Assembly: GCA_013399115.1 (NCBI GenBank)
Contig: VXAA01006446.1
Span: forward strand, 62,001 to 126,000
DNA: 64,000 nt
Origin: Anseranas semipalmata
Taxonomy: Eukaryota; Chordata; Aves; Anseriformes; Anseranatidae
Direction of reading: 5' to 3'
Shown piece by piece: positions 12,706 through 23,361 of the stretch. Numbering within the stretch: position 1 is the first letter of the stretch; every line of letters starts with the position of its first letter. Made by a program: the position numbers and the translations under genes. The notes beneath the pieces are model-generated. The model was not told the origin of the DNA and searched no databases. It saw only the letters and a list, made by a program, of their open reading frames with translations.

Positions 12706-14589
12706 TTTTTTTCAAACTCAGAGAGAATTGCCTCTGGCAGAGCAGATAACTGAACTGGTGTTTCTCAAAACTTCCTGATAAGCACACTGATCACAGGACC
12801 AGCCTTTCTTGCATCATGCAGTCTCACCCTTCACCCTCTACTGCATCAGGAAATCTGACTTTGGAGGTCTGGACCTTGAGGAGAGCTACAGACAGCACCA
12901 AAGGAAGGAAAAATGGTGACAAAACCAAACCAAACCAAAACAGAAATTTACCTTCAGATAAGGCACGTTTACTAATCACTTCTGTTGGCTTCCGACCACC
13001 CGTGTGCTATAAAAGGAGCACTTTGATTTTGATATTAAATCAAACCTGTCATTATTTCCTCATAATTAGAAGGTTCCCACAGTGAGGAAATGACAACAAT
13101 AGGAGGTGGACTGGAGAACGAATTCAACACGATGCCAGCTGTGTTTACTGGCAGGCAAAATCTTTGTTCTGAGTATGTGACTCACAGGTAGATGTTCTCC
13201 TTTGCTACAGACTCCTTCACAGCAATGATAGTTATCTACTCCTGCTCCCAGCCCCCCTTTGCATCTCTCCACCTATTTGTCTGACAAAGTAACTGTACAA
13301 TTAAGTCCTTAACCTTAAGCATAAAAATCAATCTCATTTTTATGTAAGTGTTGTAAAGTGATTGCTTTAGAAGAGCCCTGCCAAAACCCAGTGACTCTCT
13401 TCCCCAGCTGGAGATGGCATTTCAGAAGCTTTAATGGTTAGAAAAATTCTGCTTACCTCTGATGGTAGAAAATGCTAGTTCTATGGGTTTGTAAACAAAA
13501 ACAAGCAGGCAGATTTTAAGAGGTCAATGATACAATTAGAATATTAAGTGATACCTTCTATTCAGTTCTCCTTTAGGCTTACTTGCCCAGAGATTGTAAC
13601 AGCGTGCTGCCTTTTCATACCACTTTCATTCAGTTTATGCTTTCACAACCTCTAAACTCACTGCTGATATTAGTAAATCCCCACATTTATTAATGCAGGG
13701 CTTTACATTACACAGAAGTTACATGACTTTCCTGTTACTCAGGTGACAAAAATGACCTACCTTGGTTCATGTGAAAGCTGAAGCGGAGTCAGGAAGACAT
13801 GATTCCAGTTTCCTGGCTCTTAAATCCTGGCCTCTAACCTCCACTTCATTTTTCCTTTGGTATGCAATTGTTTAGATCCCTAACTCTGCAAACCTTTCAT
13901 TTTGCAAACAGAAATTAGGATCCCACCATCGTTATCTTCACCTTATGGTCTATTCTAATGTGTAGCTTGCAGATACTGCTCTACTTGTGTTGGTGGGAAC
14001 TGACAGCTGTGGCACCAGTGGAAGAGAGACCATCATCAAATCTTTCAGGTTCTTCCTCTTGGGAAGGAATAGACAATGTCACAATTCCTGTAATCTGATC
14101 CTCTGTAGCTTGCTTTCTTTTTCCGATCGTATTGAGTTGTATAGTTCTATCACCTGGATAAGCAATTGGCATCCACAAGACTCATTGCCCACTCAGCCCT
14201 GCCACCTGAATTCTTCAGCACATTGGTTCTCCCAGGAAGGCCTCTCCATTAAGATGACTCAATATGGCAGACCTTCAGACTTCCATAATGTACTGCCTGC
14301 ACTGGGTTAAACTTATTGGTAACACAGTGCTAAAGAAAGCAGCACAAATATTTTGTAGCTCTCTGAACTGATCAATCATACTAATTAATTTCAAGAGGCC
14401 ACAGATGGTAAATTCATACCCCAAAATTGTTCCACCTGAGCCTCATTTCCTGTTCCTCATGAAAAATGATAGAAAATAAAATACTCTCCCTTTGGATTCT
14501 TCTGCCCTTGAATGTTTCCCAGCATGAGAAAATGAAATCAGTTCCTCTGCAAGAAGAATCCCTTTTCCCTGCCAAACCTGCAGAGCCCA

Positions 14590-14669
14590 ATGCAAATAAC
14601 ATTGCATTTGCATTTCTTACCATGTATTTATTCTACTTACAGGAGAACAATGCAAATGAAAATGCAAAT
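14590..14669. promoter_or_regulatory. Cluster of four perfect POU octamer motifs
   Basis: The octamer ATGCAAAT occurs at 14590-14597, 14650-14657 and 14662-14669, and its complement ATTTGCAT at 14606-14613. That is four perfect copies in 80 bases, about 1.3 kb upstream of the COMMD9 start codon. POU-domain factors (Oct1/Oct2 and relatives) bind this motif. Whether the cluster is an enhancer is inference. The last two copies are 12 bases apart and could come from a small local duplication. Confidence 0.5.
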
Positions 14670-15779
14670 GGGGGTGTTTTGACAGAAAAGATTATGGGAA
14701 TTCCTATAGATTACACAGATATCCTGGTACCAGATGTGCTGTGAATTACACAAGTCAAAGAAGAGACTATTTCTCTCTCAGAAAGAGGATTTATTTGAAT
14801 ATCTTTTACAAAGCGTAAAACATACACAGTTTACTAAGGTAATGGTCCATATCATTGCATCAATGCAGTGATAAATCTTTTGCCTTCAGTTCCCACTGGC
14901 TGAAAACTGAGTGTTTACTGCTAAACTCTGCATCCAACAAAGGGATTTGCACTGACAGTAAAAAATTGATGAAATCAGAGAGGGAGAAGCAGGATATTTA
15001 AGGCTTACTCTTATCCTGGCTATCTCACTATTGACAGAGGTCATGACTGCACTGCCAGGTACCTGAGCCTCTGATCTCAAGCCCCACTCATGCACCATTC
15101 ACATGGTGCATATCCTACCTTGCACATGCTCCAGAGCAGACTTTGGCCAAATGCTTGCAGGCATTTGAAGAGCAGAGGCTCTCATTTGAAGAGCAGAAGA
15201 CCCTCGGTGTGAGCTCCTGCTCCTTTGAGCTGAACAGCAGCGTGCCACAGGTGAGCTCTGGGGCTCCACAACGCCATCCTTGCACTGGTGTCCCAAGCAG
15301 TTTTTCTCTCTCAGCATGGAGCAGACACCATGAGTTCAGAGCGCAAGTGGCCTGCAGCCAGCCAAGGGGATGGGTCACGAAGCTTGCTGCCACCTTTCAG
15401 TGTCACCCTTACCCTTGCGGTAGGTGGCCACTGCAGATGGCTTCAACTCCATGTCTGGTTGCACTCGTCAGTACATTGATAGCAATGATGAAAAAAACAT
15501 ATCACTTCAGCTATTTCAAAAAGGGTGCTGTAGTTCTTACACAGAGTTGTGTAGGTGTGTAAAGTTTTACGCAGGATGCACACTAAATTGATGCAAAATA
15601 TTATCCTGCATTTTAGCTCCAACAATGCATACAGTAGCTTGCTTTATGGGCATGGAGCTGAGGCTGAAATGTTTAAGAATTTTCCGTTTTAGCCCGTTTG
15701 CCTGTCTGTTGTGTCAAAGCATGCAGGAAACTCGAGAAAGAGTAACCTCTAAACTTTTAACATGGGTTTCTGACTGAAG
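14670..15779. other. Non-coding sequence before the COMMD9 CpG island
   Basis: No gene is recognised. A 16-base motif CATTTGAAGAGCAGAG is repeated with a period of 21 bases at 15162-15198. A 139-codon open frame at 15143-15562 overlaps it but matches no protein I know. Confidence 0.55.
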
Positions 15780-15831
15780 CTGACCCCGGCAGCAGGACTA
15801 CAGCGCCCGGCGTGCCCGGCCCCACCGCACC

Positions 15832-15868
15832 GCCCCNNCCCCCCCCCCCCCCCACCCGGCCCCCCCCC
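15832..15868. repeat. Poly-C run with two undetermined bases
   Basis: About 30 cytosines occur with few interruptions; bases 15837-15838 are N. On the minus strand this is a G-run capable of forming a G-quadruplex, which probably explains the poor base calling. The true length is uncertain. Confidence 0.85.
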
Positions 15869-15886
15869 GCCTCAGCTGCCGGCGCC

Positions 15887-15897
15887 AAGATGGCGGC
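15887..15897 (+). promoter_or_regulatory. Upstream YY1-type motif
   Basis: AAGATGGCGGC matches the established YY1 consensus exactly. YY1 sites are commonly found just downstream of the start of transcription in CpG-island promoters, often overlapping the initiator ATG, as here. Confidence 0.6.
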
Positions 15898-15934
15898 GGT
15901 GGGGTCAGGGAAGCCGGGTGGCCGCCTCAGCTGA
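15890..15934 (+). other. 14-codon upstream ORF in the COMMD9 leader
   Basis: The duplicated ATG at 15890 has the same context as the true start (A at -3, G at +4) and opens a frame of MAAVGSGKPGGRLS that stops at 15932-15934, 10 bases before the COMMD9 ATG. Its first four residues equal those of COMMD9. If transcription starts upstream of 15890 this uORF should reduce COMMD9 translation. If it starts between the two copies, it has no effect. Confidence 0.5.
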
Positions 15935-15941
15935 CGGCGCC

Positions 15942-15952
15942 AAGATGGCGGC
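15942..15952 (+). promoter_or_regulatory. YY1-type motif overlapping the COMMD9 start codon
   Basis: This is a second exact AAGATGGCGGC, 55 bases after the first. It includes the initiator ATG of COMMD9, a placement well known for YY1-regulated housekeeping genes. Confidence 0.6.
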
Positions 15953-15995
15953 GGTGAGGGAGGGAGACTTCGCCGCCCTGCAGAGCCTGCTGAAG
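15945..15995 (+). CDS. COMMD9: COMMD9 exon 1 (coding part)
   Basis: It encodes residues 1-17 and ends in phase 0 at CTGAAG|GTGAGC. The ATG at 15945 was chosen because it aligns with the family N-terminus. The upstream copy at 15890 is closed by a stop before reaching it. Confidence 0.95.
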
Positions 15996-18900
15996 GTGAG
16001 CGGGCCGCGGAGCCGCCGCGCTGCTGCTGCTGCTGCGGGGGGACGTGGCGCTCAGCCCGGCGGCGGGGGCTGCCTCCTCCCGGGCCGCGGCTGAGCGCCT
16101 CCCGCTTTGCTCCCCGCCAGGCGCCGTCGAAGGAGGCCGTGCGGCAGCTGTGCCAGGAGTGCTTCTCCAGCCCGCCCGCCGGCCTCGGCCCGCTGGCGCA
16201 GCGCGCCTGCCCCGGCATCGCCGCCAGCCCCGAGGAAGCCGCGCAGGTAGGAGACCGCGGGCGGGTGCGGGTCTCCCCGCGGGTGGTGCGGGCGGGAGCC
16301 AGACTCCTTGGGCAGGGAGAGCCCCGCGGTTCCCACCCTCGGGATCGGCCGTGAAGCGCGCTGCCCCCGCCGTTTCCCTCCCCGTCCCCAGAAGCGGGAT
16401 GTTCGGAAAGGAACGAGGGGTGCCGCACGTACCCGTGATACGCGGCCGCCCGGGGCCGTGCCGTGCCGTACCGGCTCGCTGTGCCTCGCCCGCAGCCCTC
16501 TCTGCATGGGGAGGAGGAGAGCGGCCGGGAGGGTTCCGCAGCGCCCCGGGGCTCCCGAGGAGCCGGTAATGAAACGTGCGCGATGAAAGCCACGGTGTTA
16601 AAGGGAGACAGAGGGGACGTGCATGAGGGGCATGTGCAGAGCACACAGAGGGGAGAGCGCTGGGGCTCTTTGCCTGCTACGGCTGTTGCTCTGTCGTCGG
16701 GTGCTCAGGGCGCTGGCTGCACTGATCTCCTTGCAGAAGCTGTGTCTTGTCTGGTTATTGAAGTCACATCCCATACTGTGTGCAGTGCTTTTCAACCCTG
16801 CAGAGTCCTTTTCCCATCTTTCTTTCCTACAGCTCGTGTCTGCCTTGCACAACCTCACCAGGCACGTCGTGTACCGCAGCTTGACAAGGGCAGAAGATAT
16901 CCTCTCTCTCTTTCCAGAAAACTTCCACCAAAACCTGAAGAACCTTTTAACTAAGATAATCTTGGAGAATATGTGAGTGTTACCCATTTGCTTTCAGTTG
17001 GAAAGTTAAAGCATGTGTGCCTGGCTTGATACGTGGATAGTTGGCAGCACGCAGAGTTTTGGTTCTAGCAGTCTTGTGTATGCGGCGGGCTTAATCACAC
17101 AGACTGGTATGAGCAGAGTTGTAGGAAGTTTGTCACCTGCGTGGAATGGCAAACAAAATGCTGCAGTGTGCACATAGGGTTTTCCCAAGACTTTTGGAAT
17201 GGGTGTGGAATACACATAATGCAAAACTGCTTTTATCTTAACAAAATGGGACAGGGCAACTCTGGCTATACGTACAGACTGGGGGCATGAAGCTGCAAGA
17301 GGGGAGGTTCAGGCTGAATGTTAGAAAAAGGTTCTTCTTCACTGAGAGGGTGGTCGGGCACTGGAACAGGCTCCCCAGGGAAGTTGTCACGGCACCGAGC
17401 CTGCCAGAGTTGAAGAAGCATTTGGACAATGCTCTCAGCCATATGGTTTGATTTTTGGGTGGTCCTGTGTGGAGCCAGGAGTTGGACTCAATGATCTTTG
17501 TGAGTCCCTTCCAACTCAGAGTATTCTTTGTGATTTTAAGAGCTCAGCTGTGATGGTGGAAAAATGCTACATGTGGCGATAAAACTTAGAGGGCTAGATT
17601 TCACCATTGAAAAATCAGGTTGTTTAGCATCGAGGTGCCATCCACTTGCCACCTTGAGGCATTGTACAGTAGAGCCTACCTGAGATGGTGACAGAGGATA
17701 GCAATTCTAGATGCTTATATTGCTCACTGTTTGGTAGCCAGTCACTTTGATAAAACCGAGGAGAAAGGTGTATGCCGTAAGCGAGCTGCACTTAAAGAAG
17801 AACCAGTAGCTGGCCACCAGTTTGCCCACCAGTGACAGCCTTTCCTCAGCACTCGGTGGCATGGCAGTCTCTCTCCCCTGCGTACTGCTGCAGCCCTGGT
17901 GACCCTCCTGTCAGAAACGAGCTACCCTGAATGCTTTCCCTACCTTTTTATAATGTGTTGCTGATACTGTTTTTTCCTCCTCTTTTCACAGCTCTGCTTG
18001 GAGGAATGAGGCACAAGCAAGTCAGAGTAAGTAGTAGCTCACATCCTGATGTAATTAATGTTTCTGAGATCATTTGAGAGAGCTGGGAGTTTAGAATAGT
18101 GCATCATAGCATGTCTCATTGCAGTGCAGCACAAAGATACCCCCCTTTGCCTTAGATGAAGCTGTATGATTGTGGCATTATAGAGCTTAGCAGGGGCTAA
18201 CATGCTTGTATTTAGATCTGTGCTACTGTGCTAAATTGTTTCCAGTCCTCAAGCAATTTCATTTAATGCTCAATCTGTTGCTACATTGCAGAGTGCAGCG
18301 TGGATATGGCAAGTATTTGCCAAACTTCTGAACATGAAGCAATCAGACCTCCCTATTCAAGTCTTTAAGTGATGTCCATAAACAACAGCTATGCACTGCA
18401 AAGTACACGTATATATCGGGGAATACCTTATCTGTGCACATCTAGTCAGTTCTGTGCATTCTTTCTCTTCCACACATCAGGAAGCACGTGGCATATATTC
18501 ATAACTTTGCTTTTTCCTCCTTTCTAAAGCATGACGTGGTTAAGCAGTGCAAACATTATCAGTAGCATCAAGCAATGAGTTACATCCCAGTTAAGTGTTC
18601 TACACAGCTACACCACTTTGTTTTTTCCCTAAGAGGTTTTCTTTACAGCTGTAGCACTTAGAAATGAGAGCTGATGCATAATAGAGTACTCTGAGGTCTG
18701 CATAGATCCTCTTGGCCTTTCTCTGCAGAGGAGATAATGTCCAAGAGGTGAACAGTATAGGAAGACCTGGAAAACCACTTGTCCCTCAAAAATCGTAATA
18801 GAGTATAAATGACAGAAAAATAAGGAGGGGGAGGAAACTATTGCATAATGCTAATACAGTAAATACAGCAGTTGCTTACACTAAACATTGTTCTAGTGTT

Positions 18901-21900
18901 ACCAAGACATACAGTGCTTTTTCCTGTATCCTTAACACTATCATGCATTAGAGGAAATGAGAGCAAGCATGACATGCCAGCGTGACACGCTAGCTAGGCT
19001 TTCACAATGCAGAAGCAAGGCTGGGTGTATGGCTCTTGGAGTACCACCCAGGAGCTTTGCTCTGAGATGCATGTTTTTGTATTCACTGGTTTAATAGTTA
19101 GCCCTCTTGTAATGAGATTGTCTTTTAAGAAATGGATTATTTTAGTGTTATATTCATGAAATCTCCAACATATATTACATAGGGACCAAGGCAATGGTTT
19201 AAAGAACAGACATTCCAACTGATTGTTCTGTGTTAATATAAAGATGTGGATGGCTTCCTGTCCCTCCCAAGCTGCCAGCAATCAATCTTTGCAAATTAAC
19301 ATACAAGACTAAACAGATGCATTTTATGTTGTTGCTAATGCTGCCAAGTGCTGGCCCTGATGGACTGTAAACTGGAATTTGTTCCAAATGCAAGAGCAAG
19401 GCAGCCAATTCTGCAGTGCCCCCTGGAGTTCTGCTGAGGGGAGGAGGAGGAGGGGGAGTCTTTCCCCAGATAAAGAAATTTCTCTAAGCACCTGGAATCA
19501 GGAAGAAGGCTAGCGATCAAATGGGATCAACCCTTGGGGAGGAAACTAGGCACCTTATGATATGCACAATCCAGACAGGCTGCAGTTACTGTTGGGACAG
19601 CTCTTTCTGTAGTGCTCAATAAAGGTTTAGTCTTTCTTTCTTCATCCACCTCTGGTACCTTTAAATAGATATCAAACCTGGTTGCCAGCAGTTATTTGCC
19701 AAGGCTTTGCAAAGACACTCAAACTTACCAAGTACCACAGCTGAGATTTTAAACTGCGTTTAAGAATAAACTCATCTCTCTACAGATCTTTTATGGGGTC
19801 AGTCCTAGTTTCTTTCAGACTCCTTTCAAAAGCCTGAGCTGACATACACAGGAACAATATTTCCTTATGTGCCTGGTAGTCATTTGTTCTGCTGTAGTTC
19901 TGACAATGTAGTTAAGCCTGTTAGCTGCAAATGCGTTTTTCAAATTGAAAGGGTTTGTCATTGTTTCCATGTCCTTAGTGTAGACTTTCTTCTAGTGAGA
20001 ATTTACTGTTTTTCCCAGGAAATTGGATGCTGCTGAACATAGAAGTGTAGCTCAGCTTTTACCACAAAATTGAGTTGAAAAAGATGCAAGAGGTGTTCTG
20101 TGTCTTATAAATGTAACAGCTCCAAAGTGGGAATGACAAGGGTCCATTGTGCAATGCTCCATTAAGTACATGCCATCATGAGCGAATATCCCCATCTCTT
20201 CTCAGCAAGGGATAGCTGCACAGATTTCCTGGCAGGGCAACCAAGTTGGACCTGTCCCTTCCCATTGGAAGGCTGATTGGAATCTCCAGCCACAGAACTA
20301 TTGATGTCGATAATTGCATCAGACTGTTGAATGATTTCTCTTAACGCTAGATCTAATTAGGATGAAACTGAAATTACATCTTCAGTACTTTTAACCAGTT
20401 GGCAGGATGTGTGAGGATTGCAGTTTCCCACTTTTGTACTGCTTGATTTTAAGAAGATTCCTATGTGCTTTCTTTCCAGTTACAGAACAAAGCAATAAGC
20501 ATAGTAGGTCCCAGAGTAACTCCTGCTTAAATGCTGGCCGAGTCTTGCAGGCAGCAAAGCAAGGGATGAAGAGGTGAAGATATCATGTTGTTCCCTTCTC
20601 CTAGCTGCTCTGTGAATTTAGCTGTGCTTGTCTTGCACTGTACCATCCTTGCTTGTGATGATGGAAGAACCTTGTTTGTTATTCCAGTGTCATGTAGAGG
20701 CCTTACTGACTGGCTTATTACAACATAAAAATGATATGAAGCCAGGTAGTAGCACTAAAGCTGTACATTTTTTGCAGGGCCAGCAGGATTCTGTTAGTGG
20801 AAAAGCATGTACATGGTGATAGTCACAGGTTCTGGGGTCTGGAGTCATCATGTGCTGCCAGGCCTAATTGATCCCTGTTTTTTAATCCTTCAGTCTCCTT
20901 GCCTCGGCTAGTTGACATGGACTGGAGGGTGGACATCAAGACATCTTCAGACACCATCAACAGAATGGCAGTCCCTACTTGCCTGCTACAGTTAAAGGTA
21001 ATGTCAGTGCCTGTACAGGATCAAAATAACCAAGTCCAACATCTGACTTACCAGTGGCAGCACAAAATAGTTTGGACAGGGGCGTTCGGTGCTCGCGTAT
21101 TGCCTGAAGGGTAAGAGCAGAGAGGCCCCGAGCAATTAACAGACTTTCTCAGAGATGACCTTTGACATACAGGAGAGCCTGGGAATGATCTCTCTGATGA
21201 AAGCCATCTTTTTGTTGTGAAGGAGAGATTTCTTTGCATGATGATGAGAGAAAGCAGCGTATTGTCCCTGGTCACCACTGTTCTCTATGGAAAGAAAAGA
21301 TAAATTACAGAGAAGCCATTGGCCTTTAGTTCTAAGTCACTCAGCAGTATGTTTAGCTGACTATGTTAGTTGGGAGATGTCTTCTGGTTACTAATAATTT
21401 CCTTCCCTGGCTACATCTATTATTTGGGGAGTGTAGCCAAACTTACTGCTCATAGTCTACAGAATTCTTGATCCCCCAAACCAGTAAAAATGGGATGAGT
21501 GGGCTTTAGAGGAGGAGGAACAATCTAATTCCTGTGTGTGGGATGGGATTAAGTATTGTGTGGGGTACCTGCTAAGATCCTTCTGATAGGGATGTGGCTT
21601 CCTGCTATGAGTCTCTTCAGAATTTCCCCATATTCATGGCTGTATGTGCTTACTTGCGCTCTGTCAAAGGGAGTGCACTTCATTGGTGAGGCACACAGCA
21701 AGGAAATGTATTCTGGACCTTCAGAATGGAGCTGGATGCCAAGTTTAAAACATTTTTATTAATCTATCCAAGCACTGACTTTCCTAGTGGCACTGGAAAA
21801 AACATGTGAATGGATTTTTCATACACCTAACAACTGCATTCCTATTTTTAGATTCAGGAAGATGCTGCCTTATGTGGAAATAGTCCTGTTGTTTCTGCAC

Positions 21901-21992
21901 TGACTGTGGAACTGAGTAAAGAAACCCTGGACACTATGTTAGAAGGTCTAGGAAGGATCCGGGACCAACTTTCCACTGTTGCAAACAAATGA
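15945..21992 (+). CDS. COMMD9: COMM domain-containing protein 9 (six coding exons)
   Basis: Six exons joined in frame give 597 bases, that is 198 residues plus a stop, the same length as human COMMD9. All introns have GT-AG ends. The protein starts MAAVREGDFAALQSLLK, with an N-terminal helical domain (about 1-115) including FPENFHQNLKNLLTKIILEN. It ends with the COMM domain (about 120-195), marked by LPRLVDMDWRVDIKTSS and by TVELSKETLDTMLEGLGRIR. COMMD proteins form a ring that joins CCDC22/CCDC93 in the CCC complex and, with Retriever, makes Commander, which returns membrane cargo from endosomes to the cell surface. COMMD9 is reported to act on Notch trafficking. The protein is cytosolic, associated with endosomes, with no signal peptide or membrane segment. 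Exon 2 (residues 18-59) is alanine/proline-rich and the most diverged part; the rest is close to the human protein. Recognition is from memory of the family, but the match over all exons leaves little doubt. Confidence 0.97.
16121..16246 (+). CDS. COMMD9: COMMD9 exon 2
   Basis: It encodes residues 18-59, including KEAVRQLCQECFSS, after an acceptor at CCCCGCCAG and before the donor GTAGGA. Intron 1 is only 125 bases, an unusually short GC-rich intron. The GC content gives this exon its alanine- and proline-heavy reading. Confidence 0.95.
16833..16972 (+). CDS. COMMD9: COMMD9 exon 3
   Basis: It follows acceptor TTTCCTACAG and encodes residues 60-105 plus two bases of the next codon, ending at GAATAT|GTGAGT. 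It contains LFPENFHQNLKNLLTKIILE, a nearly invariant block of COMMD9. Confidence 0.97.
17281..17536 (+). mobile_element. CR1 LINE 3'-end fragment in COMMD9 intron 3
   Basis: It reads in sense orientation with GGTTCAGGCTGAATGTTAG, GAGAGGGTGGTCGGGCACTG and GTCCCTTCCAACTCAGAG, ending near ATTCTTTGTGATTTTA. It is 5'-truncated and in the same orientation as the host gene. It belongs to the same subfamily as the two copies near 8 kb. Confidence 0.93.
17992..18026 (+). CDS. COMMD9: COMMD9 exon 4 (35-base micro-sized exon)
   Basis: This 35-base exon follows CTTTTCACAG and ends AGTCAGA|GTAAGT. It completes the split codon from exon 3 and encodes SAWRNEAQASQ plus one base. The human gene has the equivalent peptide at this position. 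It is too short for ordinary ORF detection and was placed by the reading-frame join. Confidence 0.95.
18027..20893 (+). other. COMMD9 intron 4, nothing recognised
   Basis: This is the longest intron of the gene (2.87 kb). I see no repeat family or second gene in it. Confidence 0.8.
20894..20997 (+). CDS. COMMD9: COMMD9 exon 5 (start of COMM domain)
   Basis: It follows TTAATCCTTCAG and encodes residues 118-152, from ISLPRLVDMDWRVDIKTSSD through MAVPTCLLQLK, ending in phase 0 before GTAATG. The WRVD and P-T-C-L-L-Q residues are typical of the first half of the COMM domain beta-sheet. Confidence 0.97.
21852..21992 (+). CDS. COMMD9: COMMD9 exon 6 (C-terminus and stop)
   Basis: It follows CCTATTTTTAG and encodes residues 153-198 and the TGA stop. 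It contains the amphipathic C-terminal helix ETLDTMLEGLGRIRDQLS that completes the COMM domain, ending in TVANK. Confidence 0.97.
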   Translation: MQEDAALCGNSPVVSALTVELSKETLDTMLEGLGRIRDQLSTVANK

Positions 21993-22801
21993 ATACCCAA
22001 GGACGTGAATTCCAGCAACCAGGAAGGGAAGTATTCTATACCTACAGCTCTCCTAAGCTGCAGCCTAGTGTAACATGTTTTATGTTTTAACCAAACAAAA
22101 TTAAGAAGATTTTTTTGAGTTAGTAAGATAGCTTTTGAAAAGCTAACACTTAAACATTCCTTTGGCCTGGTGCCAGAAAGTGTTTTCATACTGTTATTGA
22201 ACAAAAACTGGTCTCCATTTCAGAAAAGGATTTAAGGGCTCAGAGCTTGGTTTAATTGCAAGGGCCGTAATTGGAAATAGCTGCAGGCACTGAAGCAAGT
22301 GCTATCTCCCTGCCCTGAAATTAGGATCTAAAAGGCTCAGGCTGGTTAATGGGCTGCTTTCCAGCATTAGCAGACAAGAAGGGTACTTCTCTCTGGAACG
22401 TGCATGTACTGAGGTGCATGCTAGAGGTAGCACTCTCTCCCTTTCAATGAAGCACAGCCATGCTGCAGACTGTTATTACAGGATAATGCTTTGAAATAGG
22501 GCAATTATGCTACAACACATTCCCTTCTGATCAGCTTCATAGCACCATTTGCAAAATGACTAGTCTGTGCATCTTTAGCAGCAAGTAATTTCCCCCTTCT
22601 GTCTGAAAAGAAAAAAGGAGTTCAGATAATTCATGTTTGGGTTTATTAGACTTTGGGCTTTGCTTTCGCTGCAGAAAAAAGCAGACTGGGAAAGTAAAGA
22701 ATCGATGGCCTTTGTCTGTGCTGTAGGAAACCTTTCTATGGCAATTGGTGCCTATACTTCCCCAAAGTGTTCTGATGTTTGTTTGTATAAATCTTCATTT
22801 A

Positions 22802-22807
22802 ATTAAA
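22802..22807 (+). terminator. ATTAAA poly(A) signal for COMMD9
   Basis: This is the second most common polyadenylation hexamer, 810 bases after the stop codon, followed by T- and GT-rich sequence. Confidence 0.55.
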
Positions 22808-23355
22808 AAAATGAACTGCTAATTGATTTTGGAGTCCTTTTCTGTGTAGAAGAGATGTTGTCCTGGGTTACCTCAGCCTCTTTGTGATGGTGCCTAGTTT
22901 CCAAGCGGGTGTAATGAATGTTCACTTTTGTTGCTGAAGAGAGATTCTTTATTTCCTGTTCAAATGGATTCGTCTTTTAAACTGTCCTCTCTCCCATTTT
23001 AGTAACATCTCAGGGCACCTTTTTGCACAGGCACCAGCTCTGTGCATTATTACAGGTGATGACCCTGACCTAAAACTTTATATGTGCATTGAATGTGTGG
23101 GGAAGTAAGTGCAGAAAATGAACAAAATTCAGTCATCTCTCTGATGAGCTCGTACACTGCACCAAACTGGAATGCTGTATCCAAATGCTTTATTTATGGT
23201 GAAGTCCCATCTTTCATAATATTTTGTGTCTTGAAGGAGAGCCAAATGTTTTGTCTCTTGTTTGCAAACATGAAATCAATGGGGATGTGTATGTAAGTTA
23301 CAGAGCTTCGTTAATTGTTTTTATACATCTCCATGCAGGCTAGAATATAGATGTA

Positions 23356-23361
23356 AATAAA
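23356..23361 (+). terminator. AATAAA, possible distal poly(A) signal for COMMD9
   Basis: A canonical hexamer followed by GCCTGTGCTTTT. It may be an alternative end to the 3'UTR. Confidence 0.45.

Larger units (their letters stand above)
8891..14589. other. Non-coding region upstream of COMMD9
   Basis: No recognisable gene is present. Contents are an old CR1 remnant near 12.65 kb, a (GTTT)n run, and an exact 20-base tandem duplication at about 10146-10185. Open frames of 60-107 codons occur, but none looks like a known protein or has a supported exon structure. Confidence 0.6.
15869..15956 (+). repeat. 33-bp tandem duplication around the start codon
   Basis: Copy A (15869-15901) and copy B (15924-15956) match at 32 of 33 bases and lie 55 bases apart. 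Each carries GCGCCAAGATGGCGGCGG. Copy B holds the COMMD9 initiation codon; copy A duplicates it upstream, along with its initiation context and an apparent YY1 site. Confidence 0.9.
15780..16560 (+). promoter_or_regulatory. COMMD9: CpG-island promoter of COMMD9
   Basis: This is the only long, dense CpG island in the window. It covers the start codon, exon 1, the very short intron 1 and exon 2. No TATA box is evident; a CpG-island, YY1-type promoter with dispersed initiation is likely for this housekeeping gene. A long C-run with two undetermined bases (15832-15868) sits at its upstream edge. The island is GC-rich on both strands and so contains several long spurious open frames. It could also fire toward PRR5L on the minus strand, but nothing in the sequence proves that. 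Confidence 0.85.

Noticed and set aside
15143..15562. A 139-codon plus-strand open frame upstream of COMMD9
   Set aside because: No recognisable domain; it contains a short tandem repeat, and no promoter or splice structure supports it.
15757..16644. A 295-codon minus-strand open frame and several others over the COMMD9 promoter
   Set aside because: They lie in a CpG island where stop codons are rare in every frame, contain the undetermined bases, and overlap COMMD9 exons 1-2 on the opposite strand. The composition is Pro/Arg/Ala-rich with no domain.
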